DNA of 64,000 nt from Candidatus Cryptobacteroides gallistercoris. GTDB taxonomy: Bacteria > Bacteroidota > Bacteroidia > Bacteroidales > UBA932. The position numbers and the translations under genes are program-made. Shown here piece after piece: positions 7,816-17,961 of this stretch; within the stretch, counting starts at the first letter, position 1; each line of letters opens with the position of its first letter. The notes under the pieces were generated by a model that was given only the letters and a program-made list of their open reading frames with translations, was not told the origin of the DNA and did no database searches. The DNA is taken from the NCBI GenBank assembly GCA_017694835.1, contig JADIMJ010000065.1, positions 49,644-113,643 on the forward strand, read 5' to 3'.

Positions 7816-9720
7816 TCAGTTGACGGGCAGAGTGACAACTGAAACCTCCCGGACTCCTGCCGCCCTGACCGCAGCGGCGGCTTCTTCTGCTTTCCGTTGC
7901 CCCGACAACGGCCCGGCGACATATTCAACCGCTTCACCGTCTTCTACCCTGGCTATATCCCGTGCCCCGAACTGCTCCAGCACCGACACGGCCGTCTCCG
8001 GAAGAACGCCTTCGGCAGGAACCATCCTCAGCTGAAAGACATTGCTGTCCTCCTGTTCTTTTTCAAGAGTCCTGGCCTCCGACATCCTGATGACCTGACC
8101 GTCCTTGAACGGAACGATATAGGCCGTCTTGAAACCGGCTTTCTTCACTGTATTCAGCTTGGAGAGGACATCATTGTAAGTCCTGAATACACCGACCCTG
8201 TAAATGTATTTCCCTGTCGCCGTCCTGGATTCGAATACAGGGGACAGGCCGTTGAGCTGGCGTACCGTCGCCTTCCGGGCCAATGAAAATATCTGTATCT
8301 GATACACCAGACCCGGGGGAAGGGCATTGTCCTCGGCGAATCTTCCTTCCGGAAGAACCATGAAGGAATAGTCGAACTTTTTTTCAGGCTTGCGGAATTC
8401 CATTGGAGGCATTGTGCCTGCATTCATCCTTGTGAATACGAACCCTGTCGAAGCCCCGACTACCTCCCTGTCCGATTCAGCCTGTATTTTGTCAGGGTCT
8501 ATCACAACTCCATTGAAGAGAAATTCCATTTCAATTTTCTGCAGGTCTTCCATTGCCTTGTCAAGCAATGCCTGTAGCCTCGGCATGCTCCCGCTGTTGG
8601 AAGCTATTCTGTCCGACAGGGCCTTTTGCACATCTTCCTGCTCACTGGCGGCAAGCTCCTGCCTGTCTTTGTCTATGGCGGACATGCAGCTGTACAGGGA
8701 ATCCCTGCACGACCGGACCTCCTCAACTTTCTGCATATATCTCCTTATGTCCAGATTGTCCGGCATGGTATCAGCGGCGGATGAAGCCCCGGGAGCGGCA
8801 GAGACCAGGTCTTCATCCGGATCAAGGGCGCAGATCCGCCTCAATTCGGTAATGTCCCTGACCTCCTTTCTGACTGGCATGGGGTCATATTCAAGGACAT
8901 AGACAGAGACACTGTCCAGCCCGCAGTCCCTGTTCGACGCAAAAATCGAATATCTGCCGTCGGCCGTGTTCATATACAGAAAATCATCCGCAGGCGATGA
9001 ATACGGGAAGCCGAGATTGACCGGTTCCCCCCACTCTGATGAAGCCTCGTCCCAGACTGTCATATAGATGTCAAATCCGCCGGCCCCGTAAAGTCCGGAT
9101 GACGCAAAATACATGGTCCTGCCGTCCGGTGACAGCATAGGATATATCTCATCGGAAGAAGATGTCATGGACTCGGTAAGCAGGGACGGAAGACTCCACA
9201 ACGAATCCGCGAATTCCGTCATATAGACATTCATTGCCCCGGAAGCGTCAGGCGCGGAATAGTAGATTCTGTTCCCGGGTTCTTCCCGCAATGCGGACTT
9301 CGGAAGATATGTGGCCCTGCTGAAACGGCTCGTCCCGGCAGTGTCAAGCTGATTTGGCACCGGGACCCAACTGCTGTCTTCAAGAGGATAGAACAGATAA
9401 AAGTCTTCAAGAGAAAAAGTATGACGGGCAATCACTTTGGGTTCGCTTACAAACCCGGTCATGCTCATGCAGTTTTCTGCAAGAAGAAGCTTTTCCTCCG
9501 CGGCAATCTTTTCAAGAGAATCGGTGGCCGCGGCTGATGCTTTCCTGTATGCCGCGGCTGATTGTTCAAACTCGTATTCCATGCGGAGAGAATCGGCAAG
9601 CTCCGTCAGACGCACGGCACTGCTGTCTCTGGCCTGAAGTGCAGCGACATTCAGAACCATTGCGGCCACAGCCGCGGGAATACAGGTCAAATACAGTTTC
9701 ATTTTCCTCTCACAGCTCAT
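7816..9720 (-). CDS. Envelope protein with PD40/WD40-like beta-propeller repeats and SPOR-like C-terminal repeats
   Basis: 634 aa; SSDEIYPMLSPDGRTMYFASSGLYGAGGFDIYMTVWDEASSEWGEPVNLG (PD40 signature); VYQIQIFSLARKATVRQLNGLSPVFESRTATGKYIYRVGVFRTYNDVLSKLNTVKKAGFKTAYIVPF (SPOR-like). Confidence 0.85.
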   Translation of the reverse strand: MSCERKMKLYLTCIPAAVAAMVLNVAALQARDSSAVRLTELADSLRMEYEFEQSAAAYRKASAAATDSLEKIAAEEKLLLAENCMSMTGFVSEPKVIARHTFSLEDFYLFYPLEDSSWVPVPNQLDTAGTSRFSRATYLPKSALREEPGNRIYYSAPDASGAMNVYMTEFADSLWSLPSLLTESMTSSSDEIYPMLSPDGRTMYFASSGLYGAGGFDIYMTVWDEASSEWGEPVNLGFPYSSPADDFLYMNTADGRYSIFASNRDCGLDSVSVYVLEYDPMPVRKEVRDITELRRICALDPDEDLVSAAPGASSAADTMPDNLDIRRYMQKVEEVRSCRDSLYSCMSAIDKDRQELAASEQEDVQKALSDRIASNSGSMPRLQALLDKAMEDLQKIEMEFLFNGVVIDPDKIQAESDREVVGASTGFVFTRMNAGTMPPMEFRKPEKKFDYSFMVLPEGRFAEDNALPPGLVYQIQIFSLARKATVRQLNGLSPVFESRTATGKYIYRVGVFRTYNDVLSKLNTVKKAGFKTAYIVPFKDGQVIRMSEARTLEKEQEDSNVFQLRMVPAEGVLPETAVSVLEQFGARDIARVEDGEAVEYVAGPLSGQRKAEEAAAAVRAAGVREVSVVTLPVN

Positions 9721-9768
9721 TTACAGCCAACAAAAATAAGAAATACTTTATTTATAAGAAAAAAATAG

Positions 9769-9776
9769 TAAATTTG
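9769..9776 (+). promoter_or_regulatory. Putative -7 element TAAATTTG for secDF
   Basis: Matches TANNTTTG; about 95 bp upstream of the secDF ATG in an AT-rich stretch. Confidence 0.45.
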
Positions 9777-9870
9777 TGCCCTATTTTGCGGTTGGCAAGC
9801 GCCTTGCCGGCCGATGACGACCTGATAAACCCGGTTAAGAATAAAACAAATAATCAAATTATAGAACATT

Positions 9871-12800
9871 ATGCAAAGTAAAGGTGCTATCAGATTTGTG
9901 GCTATCGTTCTTGCCATCGTATGTCTCTGGCAGCTTTCGTTCACCCTTGTGACCAAGATTCAGGAAAACAAGGCTGCGAAATATGCTGAAAAGGCAGTGG
10001 CAGAATACCAGAAATCAGCAGAATTCAGCAATGTGCCGGCTGAAGACCAGGCCTACTGCCTTGATTCCATCAGAAAGGAACAGAACAGGAGATACATTGA
10101 TTCCGTATCCACTGAGAAGGTCTACCTCGGCTACACTTACAAAGATGTGAAGGAGAAAGAGATCAATCTTGGTCTGGACCTCAAGGGCGGTATGAACGTC
10201 ATGCTGCAGGTCCAGCTTGAGGATCTTGTGCGCGCTCTGGCAGGCAACAATGACTCTCCTGAATTTTCACAGGCCCTCGCCCTCGCAAACGAGCGCAGCG
10301 TCAACTCCAGGGCCGATTTCATCACCCTGTTCCAGGAAGCATGGAATGAAGTCGGCAAAGGACAGAGGCTTGCCCAGATTTTCGGCACATACGAAATGAG
10401 GGACAAGATAGGTCCGGAGTCCTCCGACGATGATGTAATAGCAATCATCAGGGAAGAAGCGGAGAGCGCCATCTCAAATTCATTCAATGTATTGAGAAAC
10501 CGTATCGACCGTTTCGGAGTGACACAGCCGAGCATACAGAAGCTCGGGAACAGCGGAAGGATTCTCGTGGAGCTCCCTGGTGTCAAGGAGCCTGAGCGTG
10601 TAAGAAAACTCCTCCAGGGAACAGCGTCCCTTGAATTCTGGGCAACTTATGACAACAGCGAAATATATCCTTTCCTGCAGCAGGCAAATACGACATTGGC
10701 CCAGATTCTGGCCGAAAGCGCTCCAGCCGAAGTGCAGGACAATGGTGAAAGTGTCCGGGACAATGCCGAAGAGTCAGCACCGCAGTCTGTCGCCGATTCA
10801 CTGATTTCCGCAGGACTCCAGAGCCAGAGCACTGAGGCAGCGGAATATGAACAGTTCAAGAAGAACAATCCTCTTTTTGCCGCCCTCAATCCGGCAATGT
10901 TCAACGGCAGGCTTGCTTCAGGTGCCTGCATAGGATATGCAAACTATGCGGATACCGCCAAAATCAACCGCTGGCTGAAGATGCCTCAGATCGAGGCCCT
11001 TTTCCCGCCTGAGTTCAAGGCATACTGGACAGTCAAGCCGTCTTCCTACATCGAGGGAGGAAACACTTTCGAGCTTGTTGCAATCAAGGCCACTTCCCGC
11101 GACGGCGAGGCTCCCCTTGACGGAGGGGCAGTGACCGATGCCCGCGTGCAGTACGGAAGCAACGGGGGTAATCCGAATGTATCCATGACAATGAACGCCG
11201 AAGGCGCGAATGTATGGGCAAGGATGACAAAGGACAACATCGGCCGTCAGATAGCCATTGTCCTTGACGGGATGGTATATTCCTATCCTGTCGTAAACAC
11301 TGAAATCACGGGAGGAAGTTCCGAAATCACCGGAAACTTCACACTTGAAGAGGCAGAAGACCTCGCCAATGTGCTCAAGTCAGGTAAACTTCCTGCCCCG
11401 GCAACCATCATACAGGAGCAGGTCGTGGGCCCGTCTCTCGGAGCCGAATCCATCAACGCAGGTCTCATATCCTTCGTGATAGCCTTCCTACTCGTGCTGG
11501 CATACATGGCATTCTTCTACCATGGCGCAGGACTCGTGGCCGATGTGGCATTGCTCTGCAATGTGCTTCTGCTTCTCGGCTCCCTCGTGTCATTCGGTGC
11601 AGTGCTCACTCTCCCTGGCATCGCAGGTCTCGTCCTGACTCTGGGTATGGCAGTGGACGCCAATGTCATCATATATGAACGCATCAAGGAGGAACTCCGT
11701 TCAGGCAAGGGCCTGAGCAAGGCAGTTGCCGACGGATATTCCAATGCATATTCAGCCATCATCGACGGACAGCTGACCACCATCATCACCGGTATCGTGC
11801 TCTTCATTTTCGGTTCCGGTCCTGTCCAGGGCTTTGCAACAACCCTCATCATCGGTATCATCACATCAATCCTGACATCGATATTCATCTCAAGGCTTAT
11901 TTTCGAAGACAGGCTCGCAAAGGGCAAGAACATCACATTTGACAACAAATTTACCCGAAACCTGCTTCAGAATACCCACTTCAATTTCCTCAACAAGAGA
12001 AAATACACCTATACTATCTCGGGAATTGTCATAGTAATCTGCATTGTGTCAATGTTCACAAAAGGATTCACCTATGGCGTGGACTTCACCGGAGGCCGTA
12101 CTTTCGTGGTAAGGTTTGACCAGCCGGTAGAGGCAGAGGAAGTTAGGGAAGCAGCAATTGAAGCCTTCAGCGCCGCTGACGCAGCCGACGAGAGCCAGAG
12201 CTACGGTTCTGCAGTCGAGGTGAAGCAGTTCGGAGGCGAAAGCCAGATGAAGATCACCACCCAGTACAAGGTTGACCAGGAATCCACCGAAGTGGATGCG
12301 GAAGTGGAGCAGATTCTCTACAACGCATTGAAAGGTTTCTTCGCTGAAGACCTGACAATAGATGAATTCACTTCAACCCTTGAGAATCCGAACGGTATCA
12401 TCAGTTCAGACAAGGTGGGACCTACAATTGCGAATGACATGAAGAGCGATGCAATCATAGCCGTAGTAATCGCGCTGTTTGCCATCTTCGTCTACATCGC
12501 ATTCAGGTTCAAGAAATGGACATGGGGATTCGGCGGTGTCATGGGACTTGCCCACACGGCTATAATAGTAATCGGTTTCTTCTCCCTCTTCTCGGGAGTC
12601 CTTCCGTTCAGCCTTGACGTGGACCAGACCTTCATCGCGGCCATCCTGACCATCATCGGATATGCAATCAACGACACCGTGGTCATCTTCGACCGTATCC
12701 GTGAGTACAAGACCCTGCATCCTAAGATGCCTCTTGACATCAATGCGAATGAGGCCCTCAACAGTACGCTCTCCCGTACGATGAATACCTCCCTGACTAC

Positions 12801-12990
12801 CCTCGTGGTAATGGTGGCAATCGCCATCTTCGGAGGTGAAGTCATCAGAGGTCTTGCAGTCGCCCTCATCCTCGGTATCGCCATCGGAACATATGCATCC
12901 CTCTTCATCGCCACACCGCTCATGTACGACGTGACAATGTGGGCTGAAAGGAGAAAGGCAGCCAAGGAAGAAGCCAAGGCAAGGAAATAA
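9871..12990 (+). CDS. secDF: Protein translocase subunit SecDF (SecD-SecF fusion)
   Basis: 1039 aa; INLGLDLKGGMNVMLQV, LTLGMAVDANVIIYERIKEEL, YGVDFTGGRTFVVRF, IGYAINDTVVIFDRIRE. Confidence 0.97.
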   Translation: MQSKGAIRFVAIVLAIVCLWQLSFTLVTKIQENKAAKYAEKAVAEYQKSAEFSNVPAEDQAYCLDSIRKEQNRRYIDSVSTEKVYLGYTYKDVKEKEINLGLDLKGGMNVMLQVQLEDLVRALAGNNDSPEFSQALALANERSVNSRADFITLFQEAWNEVGKGQRLAQIFGTYEMRDKIGPESSDDDVIAIIREEAESAISNSFNVLRNRIDRFGVTQPSIQKLGNSGRILVELPGVKEPERVRKLLQGTASLEFWATYDNSEIYPFLQQANTTLAQILAESAPAEVQDNGESVRDNAEESAPQSVADSLISAGLQSQSTEAAEYEQFKKNNPLFAALNPAMFNGRLASGACIGYANYADTAKINRWLKMPQIEALFPPEFKAYWTVKPSSYIEGGNTFELVAIKATSRDGEAPLDGGAVTDARVQYGSNGGNPNVSMTMNAEGANVWARMTKDNIGRQIAIVLDGMVYSYPVVNTEITGGSSEITGNFTLEEAEDLANVLKSGKLPAPATIIQEQVVGPSLGAESINAGLISFVIAFLLVLAYMAFFYHGAGLVADVALLCNVLLLLGSLVSFGAVLTLPGIAGLVLTLGMAVDANVIIYERIKEELRSGKGLSKAVADGYSNAYSAIIDGQLTTIITGIVLFIFGSGPVQGFATTLIIGIITSILTSIFISRLIFEDRLAKGKNITFDNKFTRNLLQNTHFNFLNKRKYTYTISGIVIVICIVSMFTKGFTYGVDFTGGRTFVVRFDQPVEAEEVREAAIEAFSAADAADESQSYGSAVEVKQFGGESQMKITTQYKVDQESTEVDAEVEQILYNALKGFFAEDLTIDEFTSTLENPNGIISSDKVGPTIANDMKSDAIIAVVIALFAIFVYIAFRFKKWTWGFGGVMGLAHTAIIVIGFFSLFSGVLPFSLDVDQTFIAAILTIIGYAINDTVVIFDRIREYKTLHPKMPLDINANEALNSTLSRTMNTSLTTLVVMVAIAIFGGEVIRGLAVALILGIAIGTYASLFIATPLMYDVTMWAERRKAAKEEAKARK

Positions 12991-13009
12991 ATGACTTGAC
13001 ATACCATAG

Positions 13010-13037
13010 AACAGGCGGGCCTGATGACCCGCCTGTT
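13010..13037 (+). terminator. Rho-independent terminator after secDF
   Basis: AACAGGCGGG cctgatga CCCGCCTGTT followed by T-run. Confidence 0.9.
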
Positions 13038-13174
13038 TTTTTTTATTCGGACCCATGACATCTCCGCATTCCGTTTCATGAGATGTCATTATGCCGTTCT
13101 GCTGCATGACATCACATGGCATGTCCTCTGCACGGGGCGGCATCCTGTCGGCGCATCCTGTTGAAAACTTTATG

Positions 13175-13204
13175 TTGACCGCCCGTCTATTTTCAGTATC
13201 TTTG
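13175..13204 (+). promoter_or_regulatory. Putative Bacteroidetes promoter for dnaE (TTG ... TATCTTTG)
   Basis: TTG at 13175-13177, 19-bp gap, then TATCTTTG at 13197-13204. Confidence 0.5.
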
Positions 13205-13262
13205 TCTTTCCCCGGAACTCCGGAAGCAAGTGAAATCACCCGAAAAAAAATACCGCACAGCC

Positions 13263-16200
13263 ATGTCGTTCGTCCACCTTCATGTCCATACGCAATACTC
13301 CATCCTCGACGGCCAGTCATCAATCGAGAATCTCTTCAACAGGGCCGAAGAGCTCGGGATGCCGGGTCTCGCCATCACAGACCACGGAAACATGTACGGA
13401 GTCAAGGAATTTTTCAAATTCGCGAAAAAGCATCCTTCCGTAAAGCCCATCATCGGATGCGAGATATATGTGACAAGACATTATGACCACAGGCTGAAGG
13501 ACAAGGACCACAAGGAATATTACCATCTCATCCTTCTAGCCAAGAATTACAACGGCTACAGGAATCTCATGAAAATTGTGTCTGCGGGACACATTGAGGG
13601 CATGTACTATAAGCCTAGGGTCAGCCACGAGGTGATTGAAAAATACTCCAAGGACCTGATATGCTGCTCCGCCTGCATCGCCGGAGAAGTGCCGAGGAAT
13701 ATAATTGACGGAGACCTTGCGGCAGCAGAAAAGGCCATAGAATGGCATAAGAAAGTATTCGGGGACGACTACTACCTTGAAGTGCAGCTGCATCGCACTG
13801 AAGTGCCGAACCAGTCACAGGAAGTATGGGAAAGGCAGAAAATCGCGCTTGCCGGCATCATTGAACTGGCGAAGAAGACCGGTGTCAAGATTGTGGCCAC
13901 CAATGACGCCCACTTTGTCCGCAAGGAGGACGGCCCGGCGCACGACAGGCTCATCTGCCTGACCACAAACGCATATCTTTCAGACGAAAAAAGGCTCAGA
14001 TATACACAGCAGGAATACCTCAAGAGCGAAGAGGAGATGGCCGCCCTGTTCCCTGACCATCCTGAATTCCTGTCAAACACCCTTGAAGTCTGCGACAAGA
14101 TTGAAACGTATTCCATTGACAGGGGACATGTCCTGCCTGTATTCAAGATTGACCCTGAATTCATGAACGACATTGACAGTCATCTTGAAAAATACAAGGA
14201 TGTAATAGATGCGGGAAGATGCGACAAAGACGGGAACGACAGGGGCGAAGGCTTCACGCATTCCGTCGCCTATCTGTGCCACCTGTGCTATGAAGGGGCA
14301 GCCCGGAGATATGGGGAGCTCAACGCCGAACAGGCAGAACGAATTGACTTTGAACTGAAGACAATCTGCAGAATGGGGTTCCCGGACTACTTCCTCATCG
14401 TTCAGGACTTCATTGCGGCAGCACGGAGGAACGGGATATCCGTAGGTCCTGGAAGAGGATCCGCTGCCGGCTCTGCCGTAGCCTACTGCCTTGGCATCAC
14501 GAATATCGACCCGATCAAATATCAGCTCCTCTTCGAGCGTTTCCTGAATCCGGACCGAATTTCAATGCCTGATATTGACATCGACTTCGATGACGACGGA
14601 CGATACCGCGTGTTCAAATATGTGGAGGACACATACGGCAAGGACCACATCTCACATGTCGTGACTTTCGGCACAATGGCGGCAAAGATGGCCATAAAGG
14701 ATGTCGGGAGGGTCAGCAACATGCCGATGGAAGAATCCAACAGGCTTACCAAGATGATTCCCGACAGGCCCATCAAGGTTAAGGTGCCGATGGAAATGCC
14801 GATGGAAGACGATGAAGAACTTTCTGAGGAGGACAGGAAAAAAGGCTTCAAAATAATAGAAAAAGAAGAAGAAATTCCTGACCCTGAACATGAAGGACAG
14901 AAAATCAAGGTAAGGAAAAGATTCAGGAAAGGAGAAGATGACAAGGATTTCAAGCCGACTCTCAAGAACAGCATAAAGTTCATCCCTGAACTCCGCAATG
15001 AATTTGAGAACGGATCGGACCTTACCCGCGAAGTCCTGAATTATGCCCTGCAGCTGGAAGGCTGCGTCCGCCAGACTGGAGTCCATGCCTGTGCGATGAT
15101 AATCGGACGCGGCGACCTCACCGACTATATTCCGATAAGCATAGCATCAGACAAAGCCACCGGGGAGGATGTCTGGGTATCCCAGTACGAGGGGTGCTTC
15201 ATCGAGGATGTCGGAATGCTCAAGATGGACTTTCTCGGGCTGCGCACCCTGTCAATCATAAAGGAATGCATCGAGAATATCAGGAAAAGGCACGGCATTG
15301 TGATTGACATTGAAAAAATCCCTATAGACGACCCCCTCACATATGAGCTCTACAGCCGTGGCGACACCACGAGCGTGTTCCAGTTCGAGTCCGAAGGCAT
15401 GAAGCAATGGCTCCAGAAACTTGAGCCCACGAGATTCGAGGACCTGATAGCCATGAATGCCCTGTACAGGCCGGGTCCTATGGACTACATCCCTTCATTC
15501 GTAGACAGGAAGCAGGGAAGGGAAGAAATCACTTATGACCTTCCTGAAATGGAAGAGTACCTTCAGGATACATACGGCATCACAGTCTATCAGGAGCAGG
15601 TCATGCTCCTGTCGCAGAAGCTTGCCGGATTCACGAAAGGCGAAGCGGACAAGCTCCGCAAGGCCATGGGAAAGAAGCAGCTGGATGTTCTTGAGTCCCT
15701 CAGGGACAAGTTCCTCAAGGGTGGAAAATCCAACGGCCATCCCGAAAAGGTCCTGAAGAAAATCTGGAATGACTGGAGAAAATTCGCCCAGTATGCCTTC
15801 AACAAGTCCCACGCCACTTGCTACGCCTGGGTCAGCTACCAGACAGGCTATCTGAAGGCCCACTATCCGGCAGAATTCCAGGCCGCCAACCTGAGCAAGA
15901 ATCTCTCCAACATGGACGAGATTAAGAAAATCATGGATGACGCCAAGAAATCCAGGATAAAGGTCCTGAATCCGGACATAAATGAAAGTGACGCCCGCTT
16001 TACGGTCAACAAGGCCGGAAACATCCGGTTCGGGCTCGGAGGCATCAAGGGTTTCGGGGACAATATAGTGACCGCTATCCTGAAGGAAAGGGAGGAGCAC
16101 GGAATGTTCAGGGATATATTTGATTTCGCCGAAAGAATGGCAGGCACGGTCAACAGAAAAGCATATGATTCCCTTCTGTATTCAGGCGCATTCGACAGCT

Positions 16201-17075
16201 TCGGATACAAGAGAAGCCAGTATACAAAGCCGACAGGCTCCGGGGACGCATTCCTTGATGCGCTTGTCAAATATGCCGAACTTTACAGGAAAGATGCCAT
16301 GGAAGAGGCCGTTTCCCTGTTCGGGGATGCAGAGGAGATGAAGCCGCAGCGGCCCGAGATGCCTGAAATGACCGGAGAAGAGAACACTCTGGACCTTCTG
16401 CATCAGGAAAAGGAACTCGTGGGCATGTATCTGTCCTCGCATCCGCTCGACAAATATGCATTTGAGCTGAACCATTTCACTTCCGTGCGCCTTGACTCGC
16501 TCAAGTCCCTGATAGAAGAATGCTTTGAAAAGAAAGCCCCTGCCAATGCGAAAATCGGAGGCTTCATAACTTCTGTAAGTTCGGGGACCAGCAAGTTCGG
16601 GAAACCGTTTTTCCGGGCAACAATAGAAGACTTCGACGGAAGCTATGAGCTGTCGGTCTACGGAAAGGCCTGCGATGACATAAAGAAGCAGCTGGAGGAG
16701 AACTCGGCTGTATTCATAGAAGGCCGTATTGAAGAACTTTATCCGAGGTCCGAGGAAGAAAGGAAAGCAAAGGGAGACCCGCCTTTCGGCTTCAGGATAA
16801 AGAACATAATTCATTTGGGCAATGTTGCGGAGACTTATGTAAAAAGCTTGAAACTAAGCATCTCCACGACAATGCTGACCGGAGAGTTCAGGGAAAGCCT
16901 TGTGAATATCATCAAAAGGAACAAGGGCAGCATACCCCTGACCATGACTCTGCATGACCCGCAGACTCATTTCAAGATAGACTTTCTGTCAAGAAAATTC
17001 CAGGTCACCATCACCCAGCAGCTTATGAACCAGCTGGAAAGCATAGGCATCGCCATCCAGCTGGTAACCAGATGA
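13263..17075 (+). CDS. dnaE: DNA polymerase III subunit alpha
   Basis: FVHLHVHTQYSILDGQSSIENL PHP start, VGPGRGSAAGSAVAYCLGITNIDPIKYQLLFERFLNPDRISMPDIDIDFDD, OB-fold C-terminus. Confidence 0.97.
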   Translation: MSFVHLHVHTQYSILDGQSSIENLFNRAEELGMPGLAITDHGNMYGVKEFFKFAKKHPSVKPIIGCEIYVTRHYDHRLKDKDHKEYYHLILLAKNYNGYRNLMKIVSAGHIEGMYYKPRVSHEVIEKYSKDLICCSACIAGEVPRNIIDGDLAAAEKAIEWHKKVFGDDYYLEVQLHRTEVPNQSQEVWERQKIALAGIIELAKKTGVKIVATNDAHFVRKEDGPAHDRLICLTTNAYLSDEKRLRYTQQEYLKSEEEMAALFPDHPEFLSNTLEVCDKIETYSIDRGHVLPVFKIDPEFMNDIDSHLEKYKDVIDAGRCDKDGNDRGEGFTHSVAYLCHLCYEGAARRYGELNAEQAERIDFELKTICRMGFPDYFLIVQDFIAAARRNGISVGPGRGSAAGSAVAYCLGITNIDPIKYQLLFERFLNPDRISMPDIDIDFDDDGRYRVFKYVEDTYGKDHISHVVTFGTMAAKMAIKDVGRVSNMPMEESNRLTKMIPDRPIKVKVPMEMPMEDDEELSEEDRKKGFKIIEKEEEIPDPEHEGQKIKVRKRFRKGEDDKDFKPTLKNSIKFIPELRNEFENGSDLTREVLNYALQLEGCVRQTGVHACAMIIGRGDLTDYIPISIASDKATGEDVWVSQYEGCFIEDVGMLKMDFLGLRTLSIIKECIENIRKRHGIVIDIEKIPIDDPLTYELYSRGDTTSVFQFESEGMKQWLQKLEPTRFEDLIAMNALYRPGPMDYIPSFVDRKQGREEITYDLPEMEEYLQDTYGITVYQEQVMLLSQKLAGFTKGEADKLRKAMGKKQLDVLESLRDKFLKGGKSNGHPEKVLKKIWNDWRKFAQYAFNKSHATCYAWVSYQTGYLKAHYPAEFQAANLSKNLSNMDEIKKIMDDAKKSRIKVLNPDINESDARFTVNKAGNIRFGLGGIKGFGDNIVTAILKEREEHGMFRDIFDFAERMAGTVNRKAYDSLLYSGAFDSFGYKRSQYTKPTGSGDAFLDALVKYAELYRKDAMEEAVSLFGDAEEMKPQRPEMPEMTGEENTLDLLHQEKELVGMYLSSHPLDKYAFELNHFTSVRLDSLKSLIEECFEKKAPANAKIGGFITSVSSGTSKFGKPFFRATIEDFDGSYELSVYGKACDDIKKQLEENSAVFIEGRIEELYPRSEEERKAKGDPPFGFRIKNIIHLGNVAETYVKSLKLSISTTMLTGEFRESLVNIIKRNKGSIPLTMTLHDPQTHFKIDFLSRKFQVTITQQLMNQLESIGIAIQLVTR

Positions 17076-17077
17076 CA

Positions 17078-17938
17078 TCAGAATATCAGGACGGCTGTCA
17101 CAGGATAATGGTCCGAGACAAACTGCCAGTCGCCGAATTTCTCTGTGACAGTCCTGAATTCAGGGCAGGATGAAAATCCTGTAAAATATATGTAGTCAAT
17201 GACTGACGAGGCTTTTCCCCAGTCATTGTATGTACCGTGCCTGTCAGTCTTGACGGCAACGTCCCTTGCGCTGGTCATCTTCCCGTCCAGGGCTTCCAGG
17301 ATGCTGTCATCGGGCTCCACATTGAAGTCCCCCGTAAGGACTACCGGCAGATTGTCAGTATTCAGTTCCGCCACCTTCTCCATAATCAGGTTAAGACCGT
17401 TGCGCTGCGCTGCCTTGCCGACATGGTCAAGATGTGTATTGACATAGATGAACTTGTGCCCGGTTCTCTTGTCTTTCATCAGAGCCCATGTCGCAGTCCT
17501 GCGGCATGCCCCGTCCCAGCCGAGAGAAGGCTCGTCAGGAGTCTCGGAAAGCCAGAAAGTCCCCCATTTCTTCAGGGAAACTGTCTTCTTGTTGTAGAAG
17601 ATGGACATGTGCTCACCTTCATGCTTTCCGTCTTCGCGCCCTACTCCGACGCATTTGTAGTCCCGGAGATTCTCGGCAAGAAAATTGACCTGATATTCAT
17701 AAGCCTCCTGCAGCCCCATAATGTCCGGCCGTATTTCCCGCACCATGAGCACCGATGCCGGATAACGGTATATCCAGGAATTGGTCCCGTCATTGGCCTC
17801 GCCGTTGCGGATATTGAACGAAACTACCCTCAGGGATGAATCTTCCCCGGACTGTGCCATGAGTCCCGTAAGGGATGAAGCCGCCGGTGACAACAATGCA
17901 GCCACCGACAAGAGTGTCGCAAGCAGAAATTTTTTCAT
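17078..17938 (-). CDS. Endonuclease/exonuclease/phosphatase family protein (secreted)
   Basis: 286 aa; signal peptide; LRVVSFNIRNGEA, MGLQEAYEYQ, VLTGDFNVEPDD, SDHYPVTAVL. Confidence 0.92.
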   Translation of the reverse strand: MKKFLLATLLSVAALLSPAASSLTGLMAQSGEDSSLRVVSFNIRNGEANDGTNSWIYRYPASVLMVREIRPDIMGLQEAYEYQVNFLAENLRDYKCVGVGREDGKHEGEHMSIFYNKKTVSLKKWGTFWLSETPDEPSLGWDGACRRTATWALMKDKRTGHKFIYVNTHLDHVGKAAQRNGLNLIMEKVAELNTDNLPVVLTGDFNVEPDDSILEALDGKMTSARDVAVKTDRHGTYNDWGKASSVIDYIYFTGFSSCPEFRTVTEKFGDWQFVSDHYPVTAVLIF

Positions 17939-17961
17939 TGTATATCGATTTTTGTTTTATC

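Noticed and set aside
12406-13323. 305-aa minus-strand ORF across the secDF 3' end and the dnaE promoter
   Set aside because: Antisense to SecDF and runs through its terminator and the dnaE promoter; His/Asp/Cys-rich composition is not protein-like.
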